Origin: Ignavibacteriota bacterium
GTDB lineage: Bacteria > Bacteroidota > Ignavibacteria > Tepidaquicellales > Tepidaquicellaceae
DNA length: 21,218 nucleotides
Assembly: GCA_003158365.1 (NCBI GenBank)
Contig: PMIW01000193.1
Span: 1 to 21,218 of the forward strand
Direction of reading: 5' to 3'
Every line of letters begins with the position of its first letter. Position 1 is the stretch's first letter. Both the position numbers and the translations under genes were made by a program. Under the pieces are notes generated by a model, which was given only the letters and a program-made list of their open reading frames with translations, did not search any database and was not told where the DNA came from. Of the stretch, positions 1-9,197 are shown in pieces.

Positions 1-492
1 GCATTTGCAGGTGAGTCGCAGGCAAGAAACAAGTACACTTATTTTGCAAGTGTTGCAAAAAAAGAAGGATATGAACAGATAGCGGCATTATTCCTGGAAA
101 CAGCCGACAATGAAAGGGAGCACGCGAAGATTCATTTTAAACTTCTCGAAGGAATCGGAACGACTGTTGAAAATTTAAAGGAAGCCGCGGGCGGTGAAAA
201 CTATGAATGGACGAGCATGTATCCCGATTTTGCGAAAGAGGCAGAGGAAGAGGGATTTACATCGGTTGCAAAGATATTTTTAAGGATTGCAGAAATCGAA
301 AAACATCACGAGGAAAGGTATAAAGAGCTTCTGAAAAATATTCAGGACGGAAAAGTGTTCAATAAACCGGAAGAAAAAATGTGGATTTGCAGGAACTGCG
401 GCTACATACACTTCGTGATCGAAGCACCGAAAGCCTGTCCAGTATGCACTCACGCCCAGGCGTATTTTGAAATACTGAATAAAAATTATTAA
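1..492 (+). CDS. rbr: Rubrerythrin (5' end outside the window)
   Basis: This is a non-haem di-iron peroxidase that reduces hydrogen peroxide in the cytoplasm of anaerobes and microaerophiles, with electrons passing through a rubredoxin-like centre. The frame is open from base 1, giving 163 codons, so the true start lies upstream. The ferritin-like part shows the expected iron-ligand segments: 'FAGESQARNKY' at the left edge, 'NEREHAK', 'EAEEEGF' and 'EIEKHHEERY'. The C-terminal rubredoxin-like domain has two Cys pairs, CRNCGY (bases 388-399) and CPVC (436-447), and ends with the usual 'AQAYFE'. The first Met inside the window (base 217) is internal to the helical domain and is not the start. 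Family assignment is firm. Only the N-terminal ligand region is missing because of the window edge. Confidence 0.95.
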   Translation, partial: AFAGESQARNKYTYFASVAKKEGYEQIAALFLETADNEREHAKIHFKLLEGIGTTVENLKEAAGGENYEWTSMYPDFAKEAEEEGFTSVAKIFLRIAEIEKHHEERYKELLKNIQDGKVFNKPEEKMWICRNCGYIHFVIEAPKACPVCTHAQAYFEILNKNY

Positions 493-513
493 GATGACAG
501 CTTGATTCTAGTA

Positions 514-571
514 AAAATTTAAAATTTATTTTAGCTCAACAGAATTTATTGAGTTGATAATTTTAAATTTT
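514..571. repeat. AT-only inverted repeat between rubrerythrin and the first T9SS gene
   Basis: A perfect 13-base inverted repeat (514-526 and 559-571, made only of A and T) surrounds a smaller TCAAC/GTTGA pairing. It sits just after the rubrerythrin stop and ends 13 bases before the next start codon. It could fold in RNA as a weak terminator or 5' UTR hairpin, but it lacks a GC core. In DNA this AT-rich its function is uncertain. Confidence 0.4.
548..560 (+). promoter_or_regulatory. 13-base upstream element, copy 1
   Basis: The sequence attgagttgataa lies 24 bases before the start codon at 585. An identical 13-mer lies upstream of the next T9SS gene (2875-2887). An exact match of this length in two short upstream regions suggests a shared promoter or operator element, though the AT-rich background lowers the significance. 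No clear Bacteroidota TAnnTTTG -7 box was placed relative to it. Confidence 0.3.
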
Positions 572-584
572 CAAAATATACATT

Positions 585-2738
585 ATGAAAAAATTAACGT
601 TTTTCATGGTATTAGTAGTTGTTTTTAACGTTTCTGTTTATTCTCAATGGGTGCCTGTCGGTCCTTATGGAGGAAACCTTACAAATATTTCTTCTTTAGG
701 TCAAAACGTCATTACTTCAGTATCAGGATTCGGTTTTTTTACCTCTTCAAATTCGGGATATAACTGGGTTTTTAGAAATAATGACCCTCCACCATTAGGT
801 ATTTTAACATTTGTCTATTACTCAAATATACTTTATGCAGGTACAACTCATGGTATATATCAGTCAACAAATTTTGGAAATAATTGGATTCAAAATTCTT
901 TAAGTGATAAACAAGTTACATCACTATTAGTTAATAGTAATTATATTTATGCTGGAACTCATGATTCAGGCGTCTATGTATCAACTAACAACGGTTTAAA
1001 TTGGATCCAAAAGAATTCAGGATTATCAAACAAACAGGTCAAGGCTTTAGCTTTTTGCGGTTCATATATATTTGCTGGAACAGAGGGTGGAGTATTCGTC
1101 TCAAATGATAATGGTAACAATTGGGCATTGAAAAGCTGGGGATTTTGTTCTAGTCCAATGCCAATAACTTCATTAGCTGTAATTGGGACATATGTTTTTG
1201 CTTGTTATTATGATGGATGCGGAGTTTATCGCTCAACAAATTATGGAGATAATTGGTATCAAATAAATACAGGTCTTCCAACATCTGTATATGTATCAAC
1301 AATTGCCTCAAATGGAAATAATTTATATGCAGGTACTACCTATAATGCAGGATATTATAGTACAGGTCTGTATATTTCAACAAATAATGGTAGTTATTGG
1401 AGTAATCTAGATAACAATCAAATATCTGGCATTATTAGCGGGATCACATTCTCGGGTCAAAATATGTATGTCTGCACAGGAAGTGAATATTCATATCCTT
1501 ATAATAATGGTGGTGTTTTTTGTACAACCAATAATGGAACAAATTGGTCCTCAATATATGATGGAATTTATAATCTTTCGTTGACTCCTATAGTCAATAT
1601 TGGTACATATTTATTCACTGGTTCCACATATATGGGTTATGGTGGTTATTATCAGGGGATGTTTGTTTCTTCCAATTTGGGATCTAGTTGGAATAAAATT
1701 AATTCTCCGACTGTAAAAAGATACATTAATGCTTTGAGTTCTTATGGTAATAATTTATATATGGGAACAGAAGATAGCGGAATTTTTGTTTCGACAAACT
1801 ATGGTCAAAATTGGACCAATGTAGAACATTATAATTATTTATCAGTTGTTTCCGTTTTGGGAGTTTCGGGTTCAAAAATTTTCGCAGGTAGTTATTTACA
1901 TGAATTATACATTTCAACAAATAATGGTATAAATTGGAATAAACTTGATACATCTTTACATGTTAACTGGGCTCGAGATATTGTAGTGTCCAGTTCAGAT
2001 ATCTATGTTGGTTTTGATTACGGTGGTGTAATTCGCTCTACTAATAATGGTCTTAATTGGATAAAAATAAATAATGGACTTCCAGGAGGAAGTTGTATGG
2101 CATTAGCAAAAGATGGACAAAATCTTTACACATGCTATTATTGGGGAGGTGGCATATATAGATCTTCTAATAATGGTAATAATTGGATTCAAATAAGCAA
2201 CAGTATTACAAATAGGAATTTTTCAACAATTGTTGCTTATAATGATAAAATATTTGTCGGTGCTGATTCTGTTATTTATTTCTCATCTAACTTTGGAACT
2301 AACTGGACGAAAATAAATCAAGGTTTTCCTTTATATAATATTTTACAAGTTCCACTTATTAATAAGTTGTATATTATAAACGGATATATTTATGCTACTA
2401 CAAATTATAGATCTGTTTGGAGACGACCATTATCTGATTTTTTAATTGTTAATAAAATTAGTTCAGAAATACCTGACAAATATTCTTTATATCAAAACTA
2501 TCCGAATCCGTTTAATCCGACGACAAATATAAAATGGTCAATGCCTCAAAATGGAAATGTGAAACTAATTATTTATAATTTACTTGGAAAAGAAATTGAA
2601 TCACCTGTTAATGAAAAATTAAATGCGGGTATGTATGAATTTGTCTGGGACGCATCGAAATATTCTTCGGGAATTTATTTATATCGTGTTATTACTGATA
2701 ATTTTGTTGATACGAAAAAAATGGTTCTATTAAAATAA
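585..2738 (+). CDS. Secreted Asp-box beta-propeller protein with T9SS C-terminal sorting domain
   Basis: The 717-residue product is predicted to be exported and then secreted or anchored by type IX secretion. Residues 1-21 are a signal peptide (MKK, hydrophobic core, 'VYSQ'). The body is built of units ending in sortilin/BNR-like Asp-box motifs such as STNFGNNW, STNNGLNW and SSNNGNNW. I count 13 clear motifs plus one degenerate (TTNYRSVW), which would fit two seven-bladed propellers. The last ~90 residues are the T9SS type A domain, with 'YQNYPNPFNPTTNI' and the terminal 'KKMVLLK'. The coding DNA is more AT-rich than the next gene, with many near-identical 'aataatggt..aattgg' stretches. A hairpin terminator follows. 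The ligand or substrate cannot be told from sequence. Similar propellers occur in glycosidases and adhesins, but no catalytic motif is visible. Confidence 0.88.
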   Translation: MKKLTFFMVLVVVFNVSVYSQWVPVGPYGGNLTNISSLGQNVITSVSGFGFFTSSNSGYNWVFRNNDPPPLGILTFVYYSNILYAGTTHGIYQSTNFGNNWIQNSLSDKQVTSLLVNSNYIYAGTHDSGVYVSTNNGLNWIQKNSGLSNKQVKALAFCGSYIFAGTEGGVFVSNDNGNNWALKSWGFCSSPMPITSLAVIGTYVFACYYDGCGVYRSTNYGDNWYQINTGLPTSVYVSTIASNGNNLYAGTTYNAGYYSTGLYISTNNGSYWSNLDNNQISGIISGITFSGQNMYVCTGSEYSYPYNNGGVFCTTNNGTNWSSIYDGIYNLSLTPIVNIGTYLFTGSTYMGYGGYYQGMFVSSNLGSSWNKINSPTVKRYINALSSYGNNLYMGTEDSGIFVSTNYGQNWTNVEHYNYLSVVSVLGVSGSKIFAGSYLHELYISTNNGINWNKLDTSLHVNWARDIVVSSSDIYVGFDYGGVIRSTNNGLNWIKINNGLPGGSCMALAKDGQNLYTCYYWGGGIYRSSNNGNNWIQISNSITNRNFSTIVAYNDKIFVGADSVIYFSSNFGTNWTKINQGFPLYNILQVPLINKLYIINGYIYATTNYRSVWRRPLSDFLIVNKISSEIPDKYSLYQNYPNPFNPTTNIKWSMPQNGNVKLIIYNLLGKEIESPVNEKLNAGMYEFVWDASKYSSGIYLYRVITDNFVDTKKMVLLK

Positions 2739-2778
2739 GAATTTTTAAAAAGTCCTTTAAAAATTTGAGTGTGAAGTT

Positions 2779-2812
2779 AACAGGTTTAATTACTATTTGA
2801 ACCTGTTTTTTT
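2779..2812 (+). terminator. Intrinsic terminator after the first T9SS gene
   Basis: A perfect 8-base-pair stem, aacaggtt (2779-2786) with aacctgtt (2800-2807), closes a 13-base loop. The second arm runs directly into further T residues (2808-2812). It lies 41 bases after the stop codon at 2738 on the same strand, as expected for a Rho-independent terminator. The stem is short and only half GC. Confidence 0.65.
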
Positions 2813-2874
2813 ATCTAATTAATATTACAGTAAGACAGAACTACATTTATTAGCCTGTTGTTGAGAAGATTGAA

Positions 2875-2887
2875 ATTGAGTTGATAA
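2875..2887 (+). promoter_or_regulatory. 13-base upstream element, copy 2
   Basis: An exact second copy of attgagttgataa, 41 bases before the start codon at 2929. It follows the terminator of the previous gene, so the second T9SS gene probably has its own promoter in this 116-base space. The element's role is inferred only from the duplication and its position. Confidence 0.3.
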
Positions 2888-2928
2888 CTGTAAATAGTGG
2901 TTTATAAATTACAAAATTTATAAAATCC

Positions 2929-4248
2929 ATGAAAAAAACATTATACATTTTATTATTTATTATAGTGTTTACACAAGTCCATTCGCAGAGCTGGTCTCCG
3001 ATTAACGGCTTTGGATGGGTGTATGCATTGACGGTATATAATGGCGATTTAATTGCCGGAGGACCTTCGGGAATAGCAAAATGGAACGGAGCGACGTGGT
3101 CGCAGCTCGGGACGGGAGTAGATGGAGAAGTTGATGTGCTTTATGTTTTTAACGGTAAATTATATGCAGGCGGAAGATTTTTAAATGCCGGAGGAATTCC
3201 GGTCAGTTACATTGCAAGCTGGGATGGTTCAGTCTGGGCTGACCTTGAAGGTGGGGTAAACGGGTATGTGACTGCGTTAACATATTATAACAACACTTTA
3301 ATTGCAGGCGGATATTTCACAAGTGCAAACGGTCCTGCAAATTATATTGCAAGCTGGAACGGAAGTTTGTGGTCTCCGTTAGGTTCGGGAATGGGAGGAG
3401 CGCAGGGGCAGGTAATGGCTTTAACCGTATTTTCGGATTTGTATGCAGCAGGATATTTTACAACAGCAGGGGGTTTACCTGCCAACAGAATTGCAAAATG
3501 GAACGGAACAAGCTGGTCGGCTTTAGGAAACGGTGTAAATAATGTGGTATATGCTCTTACCACATATAATGGGTGCTTGATAACAGGCGGGCTTTTCAGT
3601 CAGGCAGGGGGAACGTATGCAAATGGTGTAGCCAGGTGGGACGGAGCATCGTGGACAGCTTTTACTTATGATGTTTTCAGCGGGTTGTATCCTAATGTAA
3701 TGTGTTTAACGGAATACAACGGGAATTTATATGTAGGCGGACTTTTCACGAATATCGGGTCCATTCAGTATAACGGAATTGCAAAATGGAACAGGTTTTC
3801 ATGGTCTCATCTTGGAAGCGGATTTACAAGCAGTTCGAATGTATGCGGAGCATATGCCTCGACGATTTACAATAATCTTCTGGTATGCGGAGGAATTTTT
3901 AACAGTGCGGGAGGCGTTCCCGCTTCAAATCTTGCTCAGTGGGACGGGACAATAGGAATAAATATAATCAGCAATAAAGTGCCCGATAGTTACAAACTAT
4001 ACCAGAATTATCCAAATCCGTTTAACCCGAGTACTAAAATAAGATATACAATAAAAGAAAATGGCACAGTTGCGATAAAAGTATTTGATATAACAGGTAA
4101 GGAAGTAAAGGCTTTAGTCAATGAGAAGCAAAATGCAGGAGAATATGAAGTTACATTTAACGGAAATTCATTATCCTCGGGGATATATATTTATAAACTC
4201 GAGAGCGGAGATTATTCAGAGGCGAAGAAAATGACTCTTCTAAAATAA
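2929..4248 (+). CDS. Secreted Trp-rich repeat (seven-unit propeller) protein with T9SS sorting domain
   Basis: The 439-residue product has a signal peptide (residues ~1-19, ending 'VHSQ') and a T9SS type A domain over the last ~90 residues ('YQNYPNPFNPSTKI' to 'KKMTLLK'). Between them are repeats of about 48 residues of the form 'AGGxFxxAGG...IAxWDGxxWxxLGxG'. I count seven W-(N/D)-G units (WNGATW, WDGSVW, WNGSLW, WNGTSW, WDGASW, WNRFSW, WDG), consistent with one seven-bladed propeller. The repeats differ from the Asp-box type of the neighbours, so this gene is not a simple tandem duplicate. Codon use is less AT-biased than in the preceding gene and closer to the housekeeping genes. It is probably a cell-surface or secreted binding protein. 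No enzyme motif is visible. Confidence 0.87.
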   Translation: MKKTLYILLFIIVFTQVHSQSWSPINGFGWVYALTVYNGDLIAGGPSGIAKWNGATWSQLGTGVDGEVDVLYVFNGKLYAGGRFLNAGGIPVSYIASWDGSVWADLEGGVNGYVTALTYYNNTLIAGGYFTSANGPANYIASWNGSLWSPLGSGMGGAQGQVMALTVFSDLYAAGYFTTAGGLPANRIAKWNGTSWSALGNGVNNVVYALTTYNGCLITGGLFSQAGGTYANGVARWDGASWTAFTYDVFSGLYPNVMCLTEYNGNLYVGGLFTNIGSIQYNGIAKWNRFSWSHLGSGFTSSSNVCGAYASTIYNNLLVCGGIFNSAGGVPASNLAQWDGTIGINIISNKVPDSYKLYQNYPNPFNPSTKIRYTIKENGTVAIKVFDITGKEVKALVNEKQNAGEYEVTFNGNSLSSGIYIYKLESGDYSEAKKMTLLK

Positions 4249-4305
4249 TTTAATGTTTAAATTAATTCTATTATATTCCTTAAAATACATTAACAAAATT
4301 AAAAA

Positions 4306-5811
4306 ATGAAAAGCATTTTTTACAAATCCGGAATAATCATAGTTTGCTTCATATTATTTTCTTCATTCTCTTTATATTCGCAAACAATCGACATAAAAAA
4401 TCATAACAATCAAACTTACATTATTAAGAATTACAATTCTTCGAAATCAGCGATTGTACCTGTTTACGGCTCGGAAAATATTACCGTTAATAATAATATA
4501 TCTCAGGTAATACAGTATAAACCAAGTTCATTCAACTGGATATTAAAATTCACGGCGGCAGGAAAAGTATTCAAGGATATTTCATTTGCGACTACACAGG
4601 CAGGTTATATTGTAACAGAACTGGGGTCGGTATATAAAACCACGAACGGCGGTGACAACTGGACATCAGTGATGAATCTGGGATTTCCATATTACTGGTA
4701 CGGTGTTCACGCTTTAACTGCTGATACAGTTGTAATAGCAGGATTTAATAATCAGGGAAATATAAATTCGGGTGTAGTAAGATGGAGTTACAACGGGGGA
4801 GCAACATGGACAGGAGATATTAATTTGCATATTCCAAATGGAGTCGGATGGTTATCGAAAGTACATTTCTTTGACAGGAACAGGGGTGTAGTATCGGCGG
4901 AATTTTCCGGAGGAATGCATTATACAACTAACGGCGGGAAAGACTCTACAGGCTGGACGTATGTTCAGGTTAATTCTGATCTCGGCTGGTTTTCGGGAAA
5001 TATTGATGCAGATGCAAACGGAAATGTTTTTACAACGGGAATACATTTTGCTCACAGCACGGATTACGGTGTTTCGTGGGTGTCAGGTGTTCCAGCAGAT
5101 AATGTTTTTGATGGAGGAGTAGATTTTGCCGACAATAATCTATTGCTGGGTTTAACCGGAGGCGGTTCAATAAGTCCTTCTGTTTCTGGATGGGTTCACA
5201 GGACAACCGACGGCGGGCAGACATGGGGAGCAAGATTAAATACATTCGCGTATCCGATTCGTTCGGTAAAATAATTTAATGATACATTAATGTTTGCGAT
5301 CGGAGGGAATCTTTACCAGGATGTAGGGGGAATTTACAGTTCCACAAATGCCGGGTTAAACTGGAATCTCGATATGAGTACGGGAGCTGAAATGTTTTCG
5401 TATGATTTCAAAAAGATATCGAATGATTCAATAGATATGTGGTGTGTGGGGTCAACCGGAAGCGGCTCGGGATATATCGGTAAACTTTTCAAAGTGAGAA
5501 TCGGATATAATTTAGTCGGGATTAATAATATCAGTAATCAAATTCCAAATGAGTACAAGTTATATCAGAATTATCCGAATCCGTTTAATTCAATGACCAA
5601 AATACAATGGTCGATGTACAATAGCGGGAATGTGAAACTAATAATATATGATTTACAGGGAAAAGAAATGGTTACTCTTGTAAACGGGAAATATCAAGCA
5701 GGAAATTATGAAATTAAATGGGATGGCAATAAATATTCATCCGGAATTTATTTTTATAAATTGATTACGGACAGATTTACTGATACGAAGAAAATGGTAC
5801 TTCTCAAGTAG
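4306..5811 (+). pseudogene. T9SS-sorted YCF48-like propeller protein interrupted by an in-frame stop
   Basis: Two open segments, 4306-5274 (322 codons) and 5290-5811 (173 codons), are in the same frame and are separated only by TAA at 5272-5274. Reading through gives a continuous ~501-residue protein of normal architecture: signal peptide (residues ~1-27, 'SLYSQ'), Asp-box repeats (TTNGGDNW, SYNGGATW, TTNGGKDS, STDYGVSW, TTDGGQTW, then STNAGLNW after the stop), and a T9SS domain ending 'KKMVLLK'. The sequence beside the stop (SVK-stop-FNDTLMFAIGG) fits a propeller strand with one residue replaced by the stop. The N-terminal product would lack the sorting signal, and the C-terminal segment has no signal peptide and no ribosome site. 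The 'NPFNSMTK' motif departs from the usual NPFNPxT, consistent with decay. A sequencing error at one base is the main alternative. Stop-codon readthrough is much less likely. Confidence 0.8.
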
Positions 5812-5884
5812 TTAGTATATAGTAGTTAGCAGAAAAACAAATAATAAATTTTATAATCCAAAGAATCTTACGAATATTAAGAAT

Positions 5885-6445
5885 TTAGTTTACGCTCGGG
5901 TCCTCTGGGAATGTAGATATAATTGCGAATTCCCCGCCCATAAGTTTTAATAAATGCTGCCAGAGTTTTTCAGGTTCACTCGAAAAAACAAAATCTTCAT
6001 CTGCTTCGACTACGTACCATGAATTTTCTTTAAGTTCATCTTCGAGCTGATTGGGGCTCCATCCTGCATATCCCACAAAGAATCTGAAATCCGACGGATT
6101 CAGTGATTTAGCATCTGCCAGGACTTTCAGGTCATCGAAATTACCGCCCCAGTAAATACCATTATGAATTTCATAGCCGCCCTCTATTTTATCGGGTGCT
6201 TTATGCAGAAAATTGACTAATTCAGTCTGAACAGGTCCTCCGAGGAAGACTTTTGATTCAAATTCCGGAAAATCTTCAATAACTTCATCTATATTATATT
6301 TTATAGGTTTATTAAGTACAAATCCGACTGAACCCTTGTCATCGTGTTCAACAAGGTAAACAACCGACCTTCTGAAAACATCAGTTAAATGCGGTGCAGA
6401 TATAAGAAATTTTCCTTTTTCCGGTATTATATTATTATCTTCCAT
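5885..6445 (-). CDS. yqgE: YqgE/AlgH family protein (UPF0301)
   Basis: The 186-residue product matches the whole length of the YqgE/AlgH family. It has 'GKFLISAPHLTDVFRRSVVY' at the N-terminus, 'GSVGFVLNKP', the 'FLGGPV' segment, and 'FFVGYAGWSPNQLEDEL' followed by 'WYVVEAD'. These are the most conserved blocks of the family. Its biochemical role is not settled. AlgH was named from alginate regulation in Pseudomonas, and in many genomes the gene sits next to ruvX (yqgF). Here ruvX is about 6 kb away instead. The start is ATG at 6443-6445, at the left edge of a 213-base divergent spacer shared with the HAD gene. The gene end faces the T9SS pseudogene, with no clear terminator in the 73-base gap. 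Confidence 0.93.
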   Translation of the reverse strand: MEDNNIIPEKGKFLISAPHLTDVFRRSVVYLVEHDDKGSVGFVLNKPIKYNIDEVIEDFPEFESKVFLGGPVQTELVNFLHKAPDKIEGGYEIHNGIYWGGNFDDLKVLADAKSLNPSDFRFFVGYAGWSPNQLEDELKENSWYVVEADEDFVFSSEPEKLWQHLLKLMGGEFAIISTFPEDPSVN

Positions 6446-6658
6446 AATTATGAAATTAAGTTATTTTACAATTGAACACGATGAATTAATAAATAACAAA
6501 TCCTTTTTATTAATAAAACCTTTGAATTATTATTAAAATGCCATTAAATAAAATTAAATTCAGGCGGCAGTTCGTGAAAGATTATATCATTTAAATTAAG
6601 GAAAAAATTCGGTAAAATTGGCTCTGAATAGAATTTTATAATCTAATCTGTACGTATT

Positions 6659-7513
6659 TTGGTAATTTCCAAAGAAGAGTTAAGATCCCGATTAAAAAGA
6701 GTTAAAGTTGTAGTATCTGATGTTGACGGGACTTTAACAACAAACGATAATCAGGTTGGTGAAATAACAAAAGATTTGGTTAAGAAATTAAAGTCGAAAA
6801 ATATTCTTACCACTTTTGCAACCCAGAGGATTCACTCTTCTATTGTTGAATTTGCGAAAGAACTGGATATTAAAATTCCTATGATTTCCATAAACGGCGC
6901 TTTGATACAGGATGCAGAGGGGAAAGCCCTTTTTAAAGCCGTAATTAATCCGAAGTATGTGAAAAAGGCTCTGGATTTCTGCGAAGAATTTTTTGTAAGG
7001 ATTGCATTGGTTTACAATGATGAGATAGTTTATACGGAAAGCAATTCAGTATTAAAGGATTTCATGTACAGGATTGGCACGAATTACAGGCTGGTTGATT
7101 CTTATAATAATTATGTAAATGATGTACTGGAGATTATTATGCTGGGAAATGAGAAATCGGTAATCAAGCATATTCAAAAGAAAATGAATTTTCCGTACAG
7201 GTTCTTTGTAAATGCGAAATATTACCGATCCAGTACAAGGCTGGGAATTTATAATCTTGAAATAAGAAAATCCGGTACAAGCAAGCTGACGGGGATAAAG
7301 AAGCTTGCAAAATATCTGAAATGCAAAAAATACGAAGTTGCTGTAATAGGCGACTGGTATAACGACAGGGAGTTATTTGAATACGGAGGTTTGAATGTTG
7401 CTCTGCAAAATGCGGTTGCTGAATTAAAAAATAATGCGCATTATATAACCGAAAAGACAAATAATGAAGACGGGGTTGGAGAATTCCTGCAGTTACTGTA
7501 TGATTCTGTCTGA
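6659..7513 (+). CDS. HAD superfamily (Cof/IIB type) hydrolase
   Basis: This is a predicted cytoplasmic Mg2+-dependent phosphatase of 284 residues, related to Cof-like sugar or nucleotide phosphatases. Motif I is DVDGTLT (nucleophile Asp21, acid Asp23). Motif II is the Thr in 'TTFATQR' (about residue 52), which replaces the usual 'TGR'. The motif III Lys is in 'SGTSKLTGIKKL' (K209), and motif IV is 'VIGDWYNDRELF' (Asp232, Asp236). A C2-type cap fills residues ~85-190, as in class IIB. The start is taken as TTG at 6659, because the frame opens only at 6647 after a stop and no ATG or GTG precedes motif I. The substrate cannot be predicted. It may be co-transcribed with ftcD 55 bases downstream, but nothing in the sequence proves it. 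Confidence 0.88.
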   Translation: MVISKEELRSRLKRVKVVVSDVDGTLTTNDNQVGEITKDLVKKLKSKNILTTFATQRIHSSIVEFAKELDIKIPMISINGALIQDAEGKALFKAVINPKYVKKALDFCEEFFVRIALVYNDEIVYTESNSVLKDFMYRIGTNYRLVDSYNNYVNDVLEIIMLGNEKSVIKHIQKKMNFPYRFFVNAKYYRSSTRLGIYNLEIRKSGTSKLTGIKKLAKYLKCKKYEVAVIGDWYNDRELFEYGGLNVALQNAVAELKNNAHYITEKTNNEDGVGEFLQLLYDSV

Positions 7514-7568
7514 TATCCCGTGCTTAAATATTTACAACCTATCAACATATAAAACTTTTTAAACATAT

Positions 7569-9185
7569 ATGAACAAAATAATAGAATGTGTACCTAATAT
7601 TTCAGAAGGCAGAAATCAAACTATCATAGATGCCTGCGCAGATGCGGTCAGAAAAGTGAAAGGGGCGAAACTTCTGGATGTAGACCCGGGTAAATCAACA
7701 AACAGAACAGTATTTACATTTGTAGGCGACCCGGAATCGGTTGTGGAAGCGGCATTCCAGTTTACGAAGAAAGCTTACGAACTTATAGATATGACTACAC
7801 ATCACGGCGAGCATCCGAGGATGGGTGCGGTTGATGTGTGCCCGTTCGTACCTGTTGCAAATGTTACAATCGAAGAATGCGTAGAAGTATCGAAAAAATA
7901 CGGTGAGAGAGTCGGAAGGGAATTAAATATTCCAGTTTATTTGTATGAGGAAGCATCTACAAATCCTACAAGAAAAGCATTGAAGCAAATCAGAGCAGGC
8001 GAATATGAAGGTATAAAAGAAAAAATTTACAAACCCGAATGGAAACCCGATTTCGGTCCGCAGGAATTCAATCCGAAATTCGGAAATGTTGCAACAGGAG
8101 TGAGATTTTTCCTGATTGCATATAACGTGAATATACTCGGCACACGGGAGCAAGCGCACAGGATTGCACTGAACATTCGCGAGCAGGGAAGAGCAGAAAA
8201 CGAACCCGGAAGACTGAAAGCAGTAAAGGCAATCGGCTGGTACGTGGATGAATACAACATGGCGCAGGTTTCAATTAATCTGGATAATTATAAAATTACT
8301 CCTCCGCACATTGCTTATGAAGAATGCACAAAGGATGCGAGGGAACTGAATCTTGCGGTTTGCGGAAGCGAGCTTGTGGGACTCATTCCGCTCGAAGCAA
8401 TGCTGATGGCAGCGGATTATTACATCGAAAAAGAAAATTTATTTATATTAGATGAGCAGCAAAAGATAAGATTGGTAATCGAGCGGTTAGGATTATCTTC
8501 GATTTCGCAATTCATTCCCGAAAAAAGAATCATAGAATATATGATTGCAGAGGACAGCAGCGAACCGCTTGCTTCGCTTACGGTCAGGAATTTTGTAGAG
8601 CTTGTCGGGGCAAGGACATCGGCACCCGGAGGCGGAAGCGTATCGGCTTTGATAGCATCGCTTGGCGCGGGGCTGGGAGCTATGATGGGCTGGATGAGTT
8701 ACGGCACGAAAAAGTTCGAACATCTGGATGCAAGGATGAGAAAAAATATTCCTCCGCTGCATTTTAAAATGAAAGAACTGATTTCTATGATTGATGCAGA
8801 TACAAATGCATTCAACGATTATATGATTGCAATGAAAATGCCGAAGCATACTACTGCGGAAAGAACTTTGCGCGAAACGAAGATGCAGGAAGGATTGAAG
8901 AAAGCAATAGACGTGCCGCTGAAAGTAATGAGGCTTGGAAATGAATGCTGGGAATGGATGATTCAGATGGCAAAGCACGGAAATATGTCTTCGAGAAGCG
9001 ACCTTGAAGTAGGCGCTAAATCACTGGAAACGGGCATCTGGGGAGCATTTAAGAATGTACAGATAAACCTTCCTCAGATTAAGGATGAGAAATATAAAAA
9101 AGAAATTTTAAGTGAAGCGAATGAGATTTTAGATAACTCGCAGAAGAATTTTAAGAAGGTGGTATCCGTTTTAGAAAAACGATAA
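7569..9185 (+). CDS. ftcD: Bifunctional glutamate formiminotransferase / formimino-THF cyclodeaminase
   Basis: This is the last step of histidine breakdown. The N-terminal part moves the formimino group from formiminoglutamate to tetrahydrofolate, and the C-terminal part deaminates the product to 5,10-methenyl-THF with release of ammonia. Residues 1-~300 are the transferase, with 'CVPNISEGRN' at the start and 'HHGEHPRMGAVDVCPFVPV' containing His82, which matches the known catalytic His82 of the mammalian enzyme. Residues ~336-538 are the cyclodeaminase, starting 'LTVRNFVELVGARTSAPGGG'. The two domains are joined by a short linker (~300-335). The 538-residue length is normal for the fused form; many bacteria have only one half. 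No other hut gene lies in the window, so a full histidine-utilisation operon is not local. A GC-rich hairpin with a T tract follows the stop codon. Confidence 0.95.
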   Translation: MNKIIECVPNISEGRNQTIIDACADAVRKVKGAKLLDVDPGKSTNRTVFTFVGDPESVVEAAFQFTKKAYELIDMTTHHGEHPRMGAVDVCPFVPVANVTIEECVEVSKKYGERVGRELNIPVYLYEEASTNPTRKALKQIRAGEYEGIKEKIYKPEWKPDFGPQEFNPKFGNVATGVRFFLIAYNVNILGTREQAHRIALNIREQGRAENEPGRLKAVKAIGWYVDEYNMAQVSINLDNYKITPPHIAYEECTKDARELNLAVCGSELVGLIPLEAMLMAADYYIEKENLFILDEQQKIRLVIERLGLSSISQFIPEKRIIEYMIAEDSSEPLASLTVRNFVELVGARTSAPGGGSVSALIASLGAGLGAMMGWMSYGTKKFEHLDARMRKNIPPLHFKMKELISMIDADTNAFNDYMIAMKMPKHTTAERTLRETKMQEGLKKAIDVPLKVMRLGNECWEWMIQMAKHGNMSSRSDLEVGAKSLETGIWGAFKNVQINLPQIKDEKYKKEILSEANEILDNSQKNFKKVVSVLEKR

Positions 9186-9197
9186 AAGATTATATTT

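Noticed and set aside
5272..5274. Programmed stop-codon readthrough or recoding
   Set aside because: TAA is the least leaky stop, and no downstream recoding structure or selenocysteine/pyrrolysine context was seen. Mutation or sequencing error is simpler.
5290..5811. Independent gene starting at ATG 5290
   Set aside because: It lacks a signal peptide and any ribosome site, is in the same frame as the upstream segment, and starts in the middle of a propeller unit. It is treated as the 3' part of the interrupted gene.
585..5811. CRISPR or tandem-repeat array suggested by recurring short motifs
   Set aside because: The recurrences are codons for Asp-box and WNG motifs inside open reading frames with variable spacing, not identical direct repeats with spacers.
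6505..6518. 14-base palindrome ttttattaataaaa in the divergent yqgE/HAD spacer
   Set aside because: It is made only of A and T in very AT-rich DNA, so chance is a sufficient explanation. No second copy or positioned promoter box was found.
8493..8978. 161-codon open frame on the minus strand inside ftcD
   Set aside because: It is fully antisense to a well-conserved enzyme and its translation (Cys/His/Arg-rich, no recognisable domain) looks like a shadow of the ftcD codons.
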